DNA of 53,902 nt from the NCBI GenBank assembly GCA_004570425.1, contig SPQJ01000030.1:1-53902 (forward strand). Direction: 5' to 3'. This document shows, in pieces, positions 11,218 through 20,731 of the stretch (positions are counted from its first letter, which is position 1; each line of letters opens with the position of its first letter). Below the pieces are notes generated by a model, which was not told the origin of the DNA, made no database searches, and was given only the letters and a program-made list of their open reading frames with translations. The stretch comes from Bacillus sp. AZ43. Its GTDB lineage: Bacteria; Actinomycetota; Actinomycetes; Mycobacteriales; Geodermatophilaceae. Made by a program: the position numbers and the translations under genes.

Positions 11218-11281
11218 ACGACGACGCGCGGCCCACCGCCGGGACCGGTTGGCCGCGATCGGCCCCGGGTAGCGCGGCCGC

Positions 11282-12265
11282 ATGGCGATGCAGCTGGGCT
11301 ACACGATGATGACCGAGCAGGCCGGGCCGAAGGACCTGGTCGCGCACGTGGTCGGGGCCGAGGCGGCCGGCTTCGACTTCGCGGTGAGCAGCGACCACTA
11401 CTTCCCGTGGCTCGACGAGATGGGGCACTCGCCCAACGCCTGGGTGACCCTCGGCGCCGCGGCGCAGGCGACCAGCCGCATCCCGCTGATGACCTACGTG
11501 ACCTGCCCGACGTTCCGGTACCACCCGGCGGTCGTCGCGCAGCAGGCCGCGACGCTGCAGATCCTCTCCGACGGCCGGTTCACCCTGGGGCTGGGCGCGG
11601 GGGAGAACCTCAACGAGCACGTCGTCGGTGCCGGCTGGCCGCCGGCCGACGTGCGCCACGAGATGTTCGTCGAGGCGATCCGGATCATCCGCGACCTGTT
11701 CGACGGCGAGGGCTACACCAACTTCCGCGGCGAGCACTTCGACGTGGAGTCGGCGAAGCTGTGGGACCTGCCCGAGAAGCGGGTGCCGATCGGCTTCGCG
11801 GCCGGCGGCAAGCAGGCGGCCACGATCGCCGGCGAGCTGGCCGACGTCCTCATCGCCACCGACCCGGAGGCCGAGCTGGTCGAGCAGTTCGAGTCGTCGG
11901 GGGGCGCCGGCAAGCCCAAGGTCGCGCAGATGCCGATCAGCTACGGCACCGACAAGGCCGCCGCCGTCACCCGGGCGCACGAGCTGTTCCGGTGGTTCGG
12001 CCTCGGCTGGAAGGTCAACGCCGAGCTGCCCGGCCCGAGCGCGTTCGACTCGGCCAGCTCGTTCGTCCGCGAGGACGACGTCGAGAGCTCCATCCCGTGC
12101 GGCGACGACGTCGGCGCGGTGCTCGAGGGCGCGAGGAAGTACGCCGACGCCGGCTTCACGCACCTGGCGCTCGTGCAGATCGGCGGCGACCAGCAGGCGC
12201 CCTACCTCGAGTGGGCGGAGACGACACTCCTGCCGGCCTGGCGGGAGGCCTTCGGCGGCAGCTGA
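11282..12265 (+). CDS. LLM-class F420-dependent oxidoreductase (FGD-like subfamily)
   Basis: A 327-residue luciferase-like TIM-barrel oxidoreductase. Features are GYTMMTEQAGP at the N terminus, VSSDHYFPWLDEMGHSPNAW, TYVTCPTFRYHPAVVAQQAA, LGLGAGENLNEHVVG and IGFAAGGKQAA, matching the subfamily related to F420-dependent glucose-6-phosphate dehydrogenase. The ATG at 11282 has no ribosome site; TAGCGC lies exactly 6 nt upstream, a weak sign of a leaderless mRNA. It stands alone between the ABC operon and the TPR gene. The substrate cannot be inferred. Confidence 0.88.
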   Translation: MAMQLGYTMMTEQAGPKDLVAHVVGAEAAGFDFAVSSDHYFPWLDEMGHSPNAWVTLGAAAQATSRIPLMTYVTCPTFRYHPAVVAQQAATLQILSDGRFTLGLGAGENLNEHVVGAGWPPADVRHEMFVEAIRIIRDLFDGEGYTNFRGEHFDVESAKLWDLPEKRVPIGFAAGGKQAATIAGELADVLIATDPEAELVEQFESSGGAGKPKVAQMPISYGTDKAAAVTRAHELFRWFGLGWKVNAELPGPSAFDSASSFVREDDVESSIPCGDDVGAVLEGARKYADAGFTHLALVQIGGDQQAPYLEWAETTLLPAWREAFGGS

Positions 12266-12335
12266 GCACACCTTGGGGTGAGGTCACCCGCACGAGAGGC
12301 GCGGGGAGGGCCCGGCTGCCGCGATCATCAGCGGC

Positions 12336-13196
12336 ATGACCGAGGACCTGGACGACCGCCTTGCGCGGCTGCAGGCCTCCGACGACGTCTACGCGCTGAT
12401 CGACCTCGGCTGCGACCTGGCCGACGTCGGGAGGCAGAGCGACGCCGAGTGGTGCTTCCGCCGCGCCGCGGACCTCGGCGACACGGTGGCCTCGTTCAAC
12501 CTCGGGAACGCCCTCGCCGCCCAGCAGCGCTTCGCCGAGGCGGTCGACGCCTACGAGGTGGCGGTGGCCGGCGGCGAGGCCGACGCGTGGCGCAACCTCG
12601 GCAAGGTCCTCGAGGACCTCGGCGACCTGGCCGGTGCCATGCGCGCCTACCGCGGCGCCGTCGACGCCGGCGACCTCGAGGGCGGTCTGCAGCTCGCCTT
12701 CCTCCTCCGCGAGCAGGGCGAGCGGCACGCCGCCATGGACGTCGCCATGGAGATCGCCGCCAAGGGCGACCAGGAGGCCGCGGCCGTCGTCGCCTGCTGG
12801 CGCTGGTGCGCCACGCTCGACCCGGCCCTGGAGCCCGAGCTCCGGGCCGGTGCCGACTTCTTCCCGGCCGCCCGCGCGGACCTCGCCCACCTGCTGCGCG
12901 AGACCGGACGACCGGACGAGGCGCGCTTCGTCCTGGAGAAGGGCGCCAAGCTCGGCGAGGCTGTCGCCTGGCTGCCCCTCGGCAACTTCTACGCCGACGA
13001 GATGGGCGACGACGAGGCGGCCGAGGAGGCCTACCGCGGCGGCATCGCGGCCGGCGAGGCCTACTGCCACCACAACCTGGCCGTCCTGCTGGCCGAGCGC
13101 GGGGACTTCGACGGCGCCGTCGAGCAGTTCCGACTCGGCGCCGCCGCCGGCGACCAGCTCGCCGCCGACGCCCTCCGGGAGCTCGAGCGCGGCTGA
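12336..13196 (+). CDS. Tetratricopeptide/Sel1-like repeat protein
   Basis: A 286-residue protein, without signal peptide, built from repeated ~35-residue helical hairpins. Examples are [28 protein letters not shown], split by the repeat boundary; [22 protein letters not shown]; and [23 protein letters not shown]. The A-G-D turns are TPR/Sel1-like. It probably acts as a protein-interaction scaffold; no catalytic domain is visible. Its TGA is also the first three bases of a 52-nt dispersed hairpin element. A 14-nt palindrome, GGGTGA-GG-TCACCC (12276-12289), lies upstream. Confidence 0.75.
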   Translation: MTEDLDDRLARLQASDDVYALIDLGCDLADVGRQSDAEWCFRRAADLGDTVASFNLGNALAAQQRFAEAVDAYEVAVAGGEADAWRNLGKVLEDLGDLAGAMRAYRGAVDAGDLEGGLQLAFLLREQGERHAAMDVAMEIAAKGDQEAAAVVACWRWCATLDPALEPELRAGADFFPAARADLAHLLRETGRPDEARFVLEKGAKLGEAVAWLPLGNFYADEMGDDEAAEEAYRGGIAAGEAYCHHNLAVLLAERGDFDGAVEQFRLGAAAGDQLAADALRELERG

Positions 13197-13245
13197 AAGA
13201 GGACCACCCTTCCCCCACGCCTCGCACGCTCGGCGCGGGCCCCTG
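13194..13245 (+). repeat. Dispersed stop-codon hairpin element, copy A
   Basis: A 52-nt unit that begins with the stop codon of the TPR gene (TGAAAGAGGACC) and ends GCCCCTG. It matches copy B (31918-31969, opposite strand) at 41 of 52 positions without a gap. Its core is an 8-pair stem (13214-13221 with 13232-13239, one A-C mismatch) capped by the 10-nt loop TCGCACGCTC. Confidence 0.75.
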
Positions 13246-13296
13246 ACGGGTGGCCGTTCCAGTACCTCCCGACATGAAGCCGTCACACGGGGGCCG

Positions 13297-13302
13297 GATA
13301 CT
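13297..13302 (+). promoter_or_regulatory. Predicted -10 element of ppc (leaderless)
   Basis: GATACT ends exactly 6 nt before the ppc GTG at 13309, so the transcript would begin at or next to the start codon. No Shine-Dalgarno sequence precedes the gene. Confidence 0.4.
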
Positions 13303-13308
13303 GCCCGC

Positions 13309-16110
13309 GTGTCCGAAGCCACTGTCGACGTCGCCGACCTCCGCTCCTCCGGCTCGCCGGGGGCCGGCCGGGCCGACGACGCCCCCCTCCGCGACGACAT
13401 CCGCCTGCTGGGACGCGTCCTCGGCGAGGTGATCGGGTCGCAGGCCGGCCAGGACGTCCTGGACCTGGTCGAGTCGACCCGCGTCGAGGCGTTCAAGATC
13501 CGCCGCTCGGAGGTGGACCGCGCCGAGCTCGCGCGGCGGCTGGCGGGGCTCGACATCCGCTCGGCCAACCACGTGATCCGGGCGTTCAGCCACTTCTCGG
13601 TGCTGGCCAACCTCGCCGAGGACATCCACCACGAACGGCGGCGCCGGTTCCACCGCCGCGAGGGCTCGCCGCCGCAAGCCGGCAGCCTCGCCGCCACGAT
13701 GGCGCTGCTCGACGAGGCCGACCTCGACGCCGACGTCGTCGCCCGGGAGCTCGCCGGCGCGCTGGTCTGCCCGGTGGTGACGGCGCACCCCACGGAGGTC
13801 CGCCGCCGGACCATCTCGCAGGTGCAGCGGCACATCACCGACCTGATCCGGCAGCGCGACCGCGCCGCCGGGGGCGAGCTGGACGAGGGGCAGTGGTCGG
13901 CGCAGCTGTGGCGCTCGGTGCTCACGCTCTGGCAGACGGCGCTGCTCCGGCTGTCCCGGCTGCGGCTGCAGGACGAGATCGACGAGGCGCTGCGCTACTA
14001 CGACCTGTCGCTGTTCGAGGTCGTGCCGGCCATCAACGCCGAGCTGCGCCGCGAGCTGGAGCGGCGCTGGCCCGACGCGGGGCTGCTGCCGCGGCCGATG
14101 CTCCTGCCCGGGTCGTGGATCGGCGGCGACCGCGACGGCAACCCGTTCGTCACCGCCGACGCCCTGCGACGCGCGACCGGCCGGCAGGCCGCGACGGCGC
14201 TGGGTCACTACCTCGACGAGCTCGACGCCCTGCGCGGCGAGCTGTCCATGTCCGACCGGCTGGTCACACCCACCCCGGCGCTGTACCACCTGGCCGAGGC
14301 GTCCCGGGACGACTCGCCGTTCCGCGCCGACGAGCCCTACCGGCGCGCGCTGGGCGGCATCTCCGCCCGCCTGGCGGCCACCGCCCGCGGCGTCCTCGGC
14401 AGCGTGCCCGGGCCGGCGCCGGAGACCCCGCTGCCGCCGTACGAGTCGCCCGACGAGCTGCGCGCCGACCTCGACGTCGTCGACGCCTCGCTGCGCAGCC
14501 ACGGCGCCGGCCCGCTCGCCGACGACCGGCTGCGGCGGCTCCGGGAGGCCGTCGAGGTGTTCGGCTTCCACCTCTGCGGGCTGGACCTGCGGCAGAACTC
14601 CGCCGTCCACGAGGAGGTCGTGGCGGAGCTGCTCGCCTGGGCAGGGGTGTGCGACGACTACGCCGCCCTCGACGAGCCGGCCCGGGTGGAGCTGCTCGCC
14701 CGCGAGCTGACCATGCGCCGCCCGCTGGTCCGCCCGGACGCCGAGCTGTCCGACACCGCGCGCGGTGAGGTCGACGTCCTGGTCGCCGCCGCGGAGCAGG
14801 TGGCGCTGCTGGGCCCGCGGGCGATCCCGAACTACGTGATCAGCATGTGCGAGTCGGTCAGCGACGTCCTCGAGGTCGCCGTCCTGCTCAAGGAGGTCGG
14901 ACTGCTCGATCCCGGCGCCGACGGCGGGCCCACCTGCTCGGTGGGCATCTCGCCGCTGTTCGAGACGATCGACGACCTCAAGGCGGCGGCGACGACGCTG
15001 TCCGCCGTCCTCGACCAGCCGCTGTACCGCTCCCTGCTCGCCTCCCGCGGCGACGTCCAGGAGGTGATGCTCGGGTACAGCGACAGCAACAAGGACGGCG
15101 GCTACCTGGCCGCGAACTGGGCGCTGTACCGGGCGGAGCTCGAGCTGGTCGAGGTGGCGAAGGCGGAGGGGATCCGGCTGCGGCTGTTCCACGGCCGCGG
15201 CGGCACCGTGGGGCGCGGCGGCGGCCCCAGCTACGAGGCGATCCGCGCGCAACCGCCGGGGGCCGTCGCCGGGGCGCTGCGGATCACCGAGCAGGGCGAG
15301 GTGATCGCGGCCAAGTACGCCGACCCCGATCTCGCCCGCCGCAACCTCGAGGCCCTCGTGGCCGCCACCCTGGAGGCCACGCTGCTCGACATCGAGGGGC
15401 TGGGTGCCGACGCGGAGCCGGCCTACGCGCTGCTCGACGACCTGGCCGGCCGCGCGCAGCGGGCCTACCGCGCGCTGGTGCACGACACCCCGGGCTTCGT
15501 CGAGTGGTTCCGGGCGGCCACCCCGATCCGCGAGCTGGGCGAGCTCAACATCGGCAGCCGCCCGCCGTCGCGCAAGGCCGGGGACAAGATCTCCGACCTG
15601 CGCGCGATCCCGTGGGTGTTCAGCTGGTCGCAGGCGCGGATCATGCTGCCCGGCTGGTACGGCACCGGGTCGGCGCTGGAGAGCTGGGTGGACGGGGACG
15701 AGGGCCGGCTGGAGCGGCTGCGGGAGCTGCACCGCACCTGGCCGTTCTTCCGCACGGTGCTGTCCAACATGGGCATGGTCCTGGCCAAGACGGACCTGGA
15801 GCTGGCCGCCCGCTACGCCGAGCTGGTGCCCGACGAGGCGCTGCGGGCCCGCGTGTTCGACCAGATCACCGCCGAGCACGAGCGCACCTGCCGGATGCTG
15901 CTGGCCGTCACGGGGGACGACGAGCTGCTGGCCGACAACCCGTCGCTGGCCCGCTCGATCCGCAACCGCTTCCCGTACCTGGAGCCGCTGCACCACCTGC
16001 AGGTGGAGATGCTGCGGCGCCGCCGCGGCGGGGACGACGACGAGCTCACCCGGCGCAACATCCAGCTGACGATCAACGGCATCGCGACCGCGCTGCGCAA
16101 CAGTGGCTGA
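13309..16110 (+). CDS. ppc: Phosphoenolpyruvate carboxylase
   Basis: A 933-residue enzyme carboxylating PEP to oxaloacetate, the anaplerotic feed for the TCA cycle. Catalytic signatures are [14 protein letters not shown] (H160), [19 protein letters not shown] (K595 in the DSNKDGG motif), and [19 protein letters not shown] (R630 region). The C terminus [11 protein letters not shown] corresponds to the usual QNTG end, with two substitutions. The GTG at 13309 gives a normal family length; the open frame further upstream overlaps the TPR gene and has no family sequence. It overlaps the next gene by 8 bp. Along with citA in this window it supplies the oxaloacetate/citrate node. Confidence 0.96.
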   Translation: MSEATVDVADLRSSGSPGAGRADDAPLRDDIRLLGRVLGEVIGSQAGQDVLDLVESTRVEAFKIRRSEVDRAELARRLAGLDIRSANHVIRAFSHFSVLANLAEDIHHERRRRFHRREGSPPQAGSLAATMALLDEADLDADVVARELAGALVCPVVTAHPTEVRRRTISQVQRHITDLIRQRDRAAGGELDEGQWSAQLWRSVLTLWQTALLRLSRLRLQDEIDEALRYYDLSLFEVVPAINAELRRELERRWPDAGLLPRPMLLPGSWIGGDRDGNPFVTADALRRATGRQAATALGHYLDELDALRGELSMSDRLVTPTPALYHLAEASRDDSPFRADEPYRRALGGISARLAATARGVLGSVPGPAPETPLPPYESPDELRADLDVVDASLRSHGAGPLADDRLRRLREAVEVFGFHLCGLDLRQNSAVHEEVVAELLAWAGVCDDYAALDEPARVELLARELTMRRPLVRPDAELSDTARGEVDVLVAAAEQVALLGPRAIPNYVISMCESVSDVLEVAVLLKEVGLLDPGADGGPTCSVGISPLFETIDDLKAAATTLSAVLDQPLYRSLLASRGDVQEVMLGYSDSNKDGGYLAANWALYRAELELVEVAKAEGIRLRLFHGRGGTVGRGGGPSYEAIRAQPPGAVAGALRITEQGEVIAAKYADPDLARRNLEALVAATLEATLLDIEGLGADAEPAYALLDDLAGRAQRAYRALVHDTPGFVEWFRAATPIRELGELNIGSRPPSRKAGDKISDLRAIPWVFSWSQARIMLPGWYGTGSALESWVDGDEGRLERLRELHRTWPFFRTVLSNMGMVLAKTDLELAARYAELVPDEALRARVFDQITAEHERTCRMLLAVTGDDELLADNPSLARSIRNRFPYLEPLHHLQVEMLRRRRGGDDDELTRRNIQLTINGIATALRNSG

Positions 16111-17173
16111 CCACCGCGTCGCCGCCGGCGGGGTGGAGCTCGCGCGGGCGGCGGAATCGCTGGAGCTGGCGCCCGCCGCGCTCGCCCCCGCGGTCAGCGA
16201 CCCCGCCTACCGGGTCCTCGCCGGCGACGACGGCACGGCGGTGCTGCTGCGCCGGCAGTGGACGGCCGACGGCGTCTCCGAGGCGGTCCTGCTCGCCGAC
16301 TCCGGCGTCGGCCCGGACGCACCGGCGGTGCTGGCCACGGCGTCGGCGTGGGGCTGCGAGCGGGTGCGCGACCGGCCGGGCGGGCGCGGGGTGCTGCCGG
16401 TCCCGGCGCCCGCGGAGGACACTCCGCTCGCCGACCGGTTCCTCCACCTCGCCGCGCGGGCGGCCACCCGCGTGGAGACCGCCGTGGCGCTGGCCCGCGG
16501 CACCGGCGAGGACCGGGTGAAGGCCGACGGCAGCCCGTCGGTGGCCGCGGACGAGGCCGCCCACCTCGCCGCGGAGGACGTGCTCGGCGCCCTCGGCGTG
16601 CCCGTGCTCAGCGAGGAGCGCACCGACGGCGTCGTGGCCGCCGACGAACCCTGGGTCGTCCTCGACCCGCTCGACGGAACCGGCAACTTCCGGGCCGGGC
16701 TCCCGCCGTGGGCGTTCTCCGCGGGGCTGGTGCGGGCGGGCCGGCCGGTCGCGGGCGTCGTCGTCGACCTGTCGTCGGGCCGTCGCTGGTGGTCCGACGG
16801 CGTCGGGGCATGGCGGGACGGCGTGCCGGTCTCGCCCCGGCCGGGGAGCACGGTCGTCGTCCCCTCGGCGCCGGCCGGGGGCACGGTCGTGGTGCCCGGA
16901 CCGGCGCACCGGGTCCGGGTCACCGGCTGCACCGCCGTGGAGCTGTGCCTGGTGGCCGACGGGTCGGCGGCCGCCTGGCACGACATCGACCGCAGCGGCA
17001 CCCACGCGCACGACGTCGCGGGGGCGCTGGCCGTGCTGCTGGCCGCCGGTGGCGCGGCGCTCGCCCCGGACGGCACCCCGGTGCGGTTGCTGCCCGACAC
17101 CGACGCGCGGATCCGGTTCGTCGCGGCGTCCTCCACCGAGGCCGCGGCCGCGCTGCTGCGCGCCGTCTCCTAG
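16103..17173 (+). CDS. Inositol monophosphatase family protein
   Basis: A 356-residue protein with an N-terminal ~120 residues of unrecognised alpha/beta sequence and a C-terminal metal-dependent phosphatase domain. The metal-binding signature DPLDGTGNF starts at D188; the preceding SEERTD acidic motif and the later [17 protein letters not shown] complete the IMPase pattern. The substrate could be inositol, histidinol or another sugar phosphate. The GTG at 16103 overlaps the end of ppc by 8 bp. Its TAG and the stop of the convergent fprA-like gene share the 4-bp palindrome CTAG (17170-17173). Confidence 0.85.
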   Translation: MADHRVAAGGVELARAAESLELAPAALAPAVSDPAYRVLAGDDGTAVLLRRQWTADGVSEAVLLADSGVGPDAPAVLATASAWGCERVRDRPGGRGVLPVPAPAEDTPLADRFLHLAARAATRVETAVALARGTGEDRVKADGSPSVAADEAAHLAAEDVLGALGVPVLSEERTDGVVAADEPWVVLDPLDGTGNFRAGLPPWAFSAGLVRAGRPVAGVVVDLSSGRRWWSDGVGAWRDGVPVSPRPGSTVVVPSAPAGGTVVVPGPAHRVRVTGCTAVELCLVADGSAAAWHDIDRSGTHAHDVAGALAVLLAAGGAALAPDGTPVRLLPDTDARIRFVAASSTEAAAALLRAVS

Positions 17174-18579
17174 CGAGCGGCGGCCGCGCGCACCGCGGCC
17201 AGCAGGGCCTCCCGCTCGTGCAGGGTCGTCCGGGCACGGCCGCGGGTGGCGCCGAGTGCGGCCTCGGCGGCGTCGATCGCCCGCCAGTCCTCCAGCAGCA
17301 CCGGCTCGAGTCCCCGCTGCTGGAGCTCGGCCACGAGATCGCCGACCGGTCCGCGCGTGCGCAGCACGCCGGTGGCGACGTCGTCCAGCAGCGCCGCGAC
17401 CGTCTCGCGGGCGTCGTGCTTGTTGTGCCCCACCACCCCGCTGGGCCCGCGCTTGATCCACCCGGCCACGTACTCGCCGGGTGACGGCCGGCCGCCCCGG
17501 AGCACCCGCCCGGCCTCGTGCGGCACCGTGCCGGAGCGCTCGTCCACGGGCAGGCCGGGCAGCGGGGTCCCGAGGTAGCCGACCGAGCGCACCACGAGGT
17601 CGGCCGGGATCACCTCCAGCTCGCCGGTGCCCATGGCGCGGCCGTCGCCGTCGACCGCGGTGCGCTCCACCTCCACGCCGGTCACCCGGTCGGTGCCGAG
17701 CAGCCGCACCGGACGGCGGAAGAACCGCAGCCGCAGCCGCACCCGGCCGTCGGTGTCCGCGTGCTCCGTCCAGCCGCGCAGGACGGCGAGGTTGCGGCTG
17801 ACGTTCCGGTCCGCGGCGGCCCGCTCCTCGCTGCCCGGGTCCAGCTCGAGGTCGGCCGGGTCGACCAGGACGGTGGCCGCGGCCAGCTCGTCGAGCTCGC
17901 GCAGCTCCTGGGTGGTGAAGGTGGCCTGCGCCGGGCCCCGCCGGCCGAGCACGGTGACCTCCTCGACCGGGGCGGCGGCCAGCACGTCGAGGACGTGCTG
18001 CGGCATGTCGGTGGGCTCGAGCTCCTCGGGCGCGCGGGACAGCACGCGGGCGACGTCGAGGGCCACGTTGCCCACGCCGATCACCACCACGGACCGCACG
18101 CCGGCCAGCGCCGCCTCCACCCGCTTCCGGTCGGCGTCGGGGTGGCCGGTGTACCAGGCGACCAGCTCGGTCGCGGCCAGGCTGCCGGGCAGGTCCTCGC
18201 CGTCGATGCCGAGGCGGCGGTCCAGGGAGGCGCCGTAGGTGTAGATCACCGCGTCGACGTGGCGACGGAGGTCGTCGAGGGGGATGTCGACGCCGACGTC
18301 GACGTTGCCCACGAACCGGACCAGCGGGTGGTCGAGGAACCGGTGCAGGGTGTCCCGGATGGCGCGCATCTTCGGGTGATCGGGGGCGATGCCGTGCCGG
18401 ACCAGGCCGAACGGCGTCGGCAGCCGGTCGACCAGGTCGACGGCGACGGGGACGGCGTCCTGGCGGGTCAGGGCGTCGGCGGCGTAGATGCCGGCCGGGC
18501 CGGCACCGACGACGGCGATCCGCAGCGGGTGCGCGGCCGACGGGGGAGCGGGGGCGTCGTCGGCGGGCACGACTGGCAT
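17170..18579 (-). CDS. fprA: NADPH-ferredoxin reductase, FprA type
   Basis: A 469-residue two-dinucleotide-domain flavoprotein that passes electrons from NADPH to ferredoxin. The FAD motif GAGPAGIYAADAL is near residue 25. PTPFGLVRHGIAPDHPK is diagnostic of the adrenodoxin reductase/FprA family, as are the NADPH motif VVVIGVGNVALDVARVL, RGPAQATFTTQELREL, and GYVAGW-like EYVAGWIKRGPSGVVGHNKHDA (split here). The ATG is at 18577-18579. No ferredoxin or P450 gene is adjacent. The gene converges on the phosphatase gene, sharing the CTAG stop palindrome. Confidence 0.93.
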   Translation of the reverse strand: MPVVPADDAPAPPSAAHPLRIAVVGAGPAGIYAADALTRQDAVPVAVDLVDRLPTPFGLVRHGIAPDHPKMRAIRDTLHRFLDHPLVRFVGNVDVGVDIPLDDLRRHVDAVIYTYGASLDRRLGIDGEDLPGSLAATELVAWYTGHPDADRKRVEAALAGVRSVVVIGVGNVALDVARVLSRAPEELEPTDMPQHVLDVLAAAPVEEVTVLGRRGPAQATFTTQELRELDELAAATVLVDPADLELDPGSEERAAADRNVSRNLAVLRGWTEHADTDGRVRLRLRFFRRPVRLLGTDRVTGVEVERTAVDGDGRAMGTGELEVIPADLVVRSVGYLGTPLPGLPVDERSGTVPHEAGRVLRGGRPSPGEYVAGWIKRGPSGVVGHNKHDARETVAALLDDVATGVLRTRGPVGDLVAELQQRGLEPVLLEDWRAIDAAEAALGATRGRARTTLHEREALLAAVRAAAAR

Positions 18580-18642
18580 CCTGTCCCGGCCCGGGCCCTT
18601 CGCACCAGTGCGAGCGGCCGGTCCAGTTCCTCAGGAGGCCCC

Positions 18643-18951
18643 GTGTCCGTCGTCGTCGTCGCCACGATCGTCCCGAAGCCCGACCAGGTCGACGCGGTGC
18701 GCGAGGCGATCCTCGCCGCCGTCCCGAAGGTGCACGCCGAGCCGGGGTGCGAGCGGTACGCCCTGCACGAGGGCGACGGCCGGTTCGTGATGGTCGAGCG
18801 CTGGGAGAGCCCGGAGGCGCTGAAGGCCCACGGCCGCGCGGAGGCGCTCACCACGCTCGGCGGTCAGCTGGCGGACACGCTCGCCGCGCCGCTCGACGTC
18901 CAGCGGCTCACGCCCGTCCCGGCGGGCGACCCGGACAAGGGCGTCCTGTAG
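18643..18951 (+). CDS. Antibiotic biosynthesis monooxygenase (ABM) domain protein
   Basis: A 102-residue ferredoxin-like fold protein. ATIVPKPDQVDAVREAI, the HAEPGCERYALHE strand and FVMVERWESPEALKAHGRAE are characteristic of the ABM/YgiN group of small cofactor-free oxygenases and stress proteins. It starts with GTG after an AGGAGG ribosome site at 18633-18638. It diverges from the ferredoxin reductase with 63 bp between. Quinol or aromatic oxidation is a family possibility, not demonstrated. Confidence 0.85.
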   Translation: MSVVVVATIVPKPDQVDAVREAILAAVPKVHAEPGCERYALHEGDGRFVMVERWESPEALKAHGRAEALTTLGGQLADTLAAPLDVQRLTPVPAGDPDKGVL

Positions 18952-18954
18952 CCG

Positions 18955-19767
18955 TCAGCGGCAGGAGGCGTTGCGGTCCCACTCGTCGCGCACGTACTGG
19001 CTGAGGACCACCTCGCCGCCGGGGACCAGCGGGTCGTCGTCGCAGGCCTCCTCGGCCTGGCGCACGGTGACCGAGCCGGCCAGCCAGCTGTCGAGACCGG
19101 CCAGCACGCTGTCGTCGTCGACGCCCCCGACGATCTGCCGCCACTGCTGGCCCGTGGAGTAGATCCCGACCTCTGCGCCCTGGCCGAGGAGGTACTCGGT
19201 CATGCCCTCCAGGGCCGCCCGGTTGCGCGCCAGCGCGTCGACCGAGCCGACCTGCCAGGTGTTCATCGTCTCCACGTCCAGCCACCACACGTAGCGGGAC
19301 GGCTGGCTGTCCAGGCGCGCGGCCCGGGCGGCCGGGCGGAAGAACGACACGACGCTGTTCTCCGCGCGCTCCCAGCCGTACTCCCACGAGCAGGCCATGG
19401 AGTTGGTGCCGTCGCACGTGCCGTAGGGAGTCACGCCGGTGTCGGGCCAGGTGGTCACCTGGTCCAGCAGCTGGCCGGGGTTGGCCGTGTTCAGGTACAG
19501 CTGGGCGCGCGGCTGGTCCTCGACCTCCCCGGAGGACTCCCAGGCCCACTCCAGCTGCTCCCGCAGGCACGGGTTGGCGCGGGTGGAGAGCCCCCCGTTC
19601 ACCCCGACGACGACGAAGGCGCGCTCCCGGGGGAGGTCGGCGCCGCACTGCGGATGCGAGACGTCGTAACCGACGTCGTCGGAGTCGGCCGACGCGATCC
19701 CGGGCACCAGGAGGCCCGCCACCGCCCCCACGGCGATGACGGCGATCCTCCACGCTGACGATGCCAT
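18955..19767 (-). CDS. Secreted protein, glycoside-hydrolase-25-like TIM barrel (putative)
   Basis: A 270-residue protein with a signal peptide (WRIAVIAVGAVAGLLVPGIASA, split at the hydrophobic core, cleavage expected after ASA). The mature part begins GYDVSHPQCG and contains FVVVGVNGG, QLYLNTANPG, WWLDVETMNTW and VGIYSTGQQW. This order of beta-strand ends resembles the GH25/DUF1906 lysozyme-like barrels. DVSHPQ and WLDVE carry plausible acidic residues, so cell-wall hydrolysis is possible but unproven. Six cysteines in the mature part may form disulfides. The start is ATG 19765-19767 with TACGTT 7 nt upstream and no ribosome site. Confidence 0.7.
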   Translation of the reverse strand: MASSAWRIAVIAVGAVAGLLVPGIASADSDDVGYDVSHPQCGADLPRERAFVVVGVNGGLSTRANPCLREQLEWAWESSGEVEDQPRAQLYLNTANPGQLLDQVTTWPDTGVTPYGTCDGTNSMACSWEYGWERAENSVVSFFRPAARAARLDSQPSRYVWWLDVETMNTWQVGSVDALARNRAALEGMTEYLLGQGAEVGIYSTGQQWRQIVGGVDDDSVLAGLDSWLAGSVTVRQAEEACDDDPLVPGGEVVLSQYVRDEWDRNASCR

Positions 19768-19774
19768 CGGCGGC

Positions 19775-19780
19775 AACGTA
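19775..19780 (-). promoter_or_regulatory. Predicted -10 of the secreted-protein gene (leaderless)
   Basis: TACGTT on the reverse strand, 7 nt before the ATG at 19767. No ribosome site is visible. Confidence 0.4.
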
Positions 19781-19855
19781 CACGCGCCGCGCGCCGTGTG
19801 TCTCCGGGTCGCAGGTGCCCGTGGCCAGGACGGGGCAGTTCCGGGAACGGCCTGG

Positions 19856-20665
19856 TCAAAGTGCCTGGCAGACCGGGCACCAGTACAGGTTTCGGCCGGC
19901 CATCACCTCGGTGCGGATCTCCGTGCCGCAGACCCGGCACGGCAGCCCGGTGCGCCGGTAGACGTAGTGGGCGTCGTCGCGCCGGACCGCCCCGCTGCGC
20001 CGCGAGCGGTCGGGCGGGCGGGTGGAGACGATGCGTCCCATCCGCACCCCGGCGCGCAGGAGCACGACGAGGTCGGCCCACATCGCCTGCCAGAGCGCGC
20101 GGTCGACGGCGCGCCCGGGCCGGAACGGGGACACCCCGTGCCGGAACAGCACCTCGGCGCGATAGACGTTGCCCACACCGGCCAGCACCGACTGGTCCAT
20201 CAGCAGCGCGCCGATCGCGGTCCGGCTGCCGGCGATGCGGCGGTAGGCCCGCCCGCCGTCGGCGCGCGGTCGCAGCGGGTCGGGGCCGAGCCGGGCGAGG
20301 ACGGCCTCCACCTCCGGAGCGGCCAGCACCTCGCAGGCGGTCGGCCCGCGCAGGTCCGCCCAGGCGCCCGCGCCGTCCGGCCCGTCGGCCACCCAGCGCA
20401 TGCGCAGGGCGCCCTTGGCCGGTGGCGGGTCGCCGGTGCCGCCGGCGAACGTGCCGTACAGCCCGAGGTGCACGTGCAGCGAGTCGCCGCCGAAGTCGGC
20501 GAACAGGTGCTTGCCGTAGGAGTACGCCTCCTGCAGCACCCGGCCGTCGAGCAGCGCAGCCCCCGCGGCGAACCGCCCCTGCGGGCTCGTCACGTGCACC
20601 GGCCGCCCCGCGAAGGTCGCCTGCAGGTCGCGCGCCAGCCGGAAGAGGGTGTGCCCCTCAGGCAC
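19856..20665 (-). CDS. nei: Fpg/Nei family DNA glycosylase (Nei1-like endonuclease VIII)
   Basis: A 269-residue bifunctional glycosylase/AP lyase that removes oxidised pyrimidines. The N terminus MPEGHTLFR provides the catalytic Pro2 and Glu3; the lysine in YGKHLF, the helix-two-turn-helix segment IGALLMDQSVLAGVGNVYR, and a C-terminal zinc finger CRVCG...CPVCQ are all intact. The sequence closely follows M. tuberculosis Nei1 as I remember it. The GTG at 20663-20665 is fixed by the need for Pro at position 2. A reverse-strand TAGGCT at 20703-20708 is a good -10 candidate. It is the second base-excision-repair gene of the window, after udgX. Confidence 0.94.
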   Translation of the reverse strand: MPEGHTLFRLARDLQATFAGRPVHVTSPQGRFAAGAALLDGRVLQEAYSYGKHLFADFGGDSLHVHLGLYGTFAGGTGDPPPAKGALRMRWVADGPDGAGAWADLRGPTACEVLAAPEVEAVLARLGPDPLRPRADGGRAYRRIAGSRTAIGALLMDQSVLAGVGNVYRAEVLFRHGVSPFRPGRAVDRALWQAMWADLVVLLRAGVRMGRIVSTRPPDRSRRSGAVRRDDAHYVYRRTGLPCRVCGTEIRTEVMAGRNLYWCPVCQAL

Positions 20666-20702
20666 GGCGGCGGCGGGGGAGCGGGGACGACGGCACGCGC
20701 GG

Positions 20703-20708
20703 AGCCTA
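20703..20708 (-). promoter_or_regulatory. Predicted -10 of nei
   Basis: TAGGCT on the reverse strand would start transcription roughly 30 nt before the GTG of nei. Confidence 0.35.
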
Positions 20709-20731
20709 GGTGGGCCGTGCGACGCGCACGG

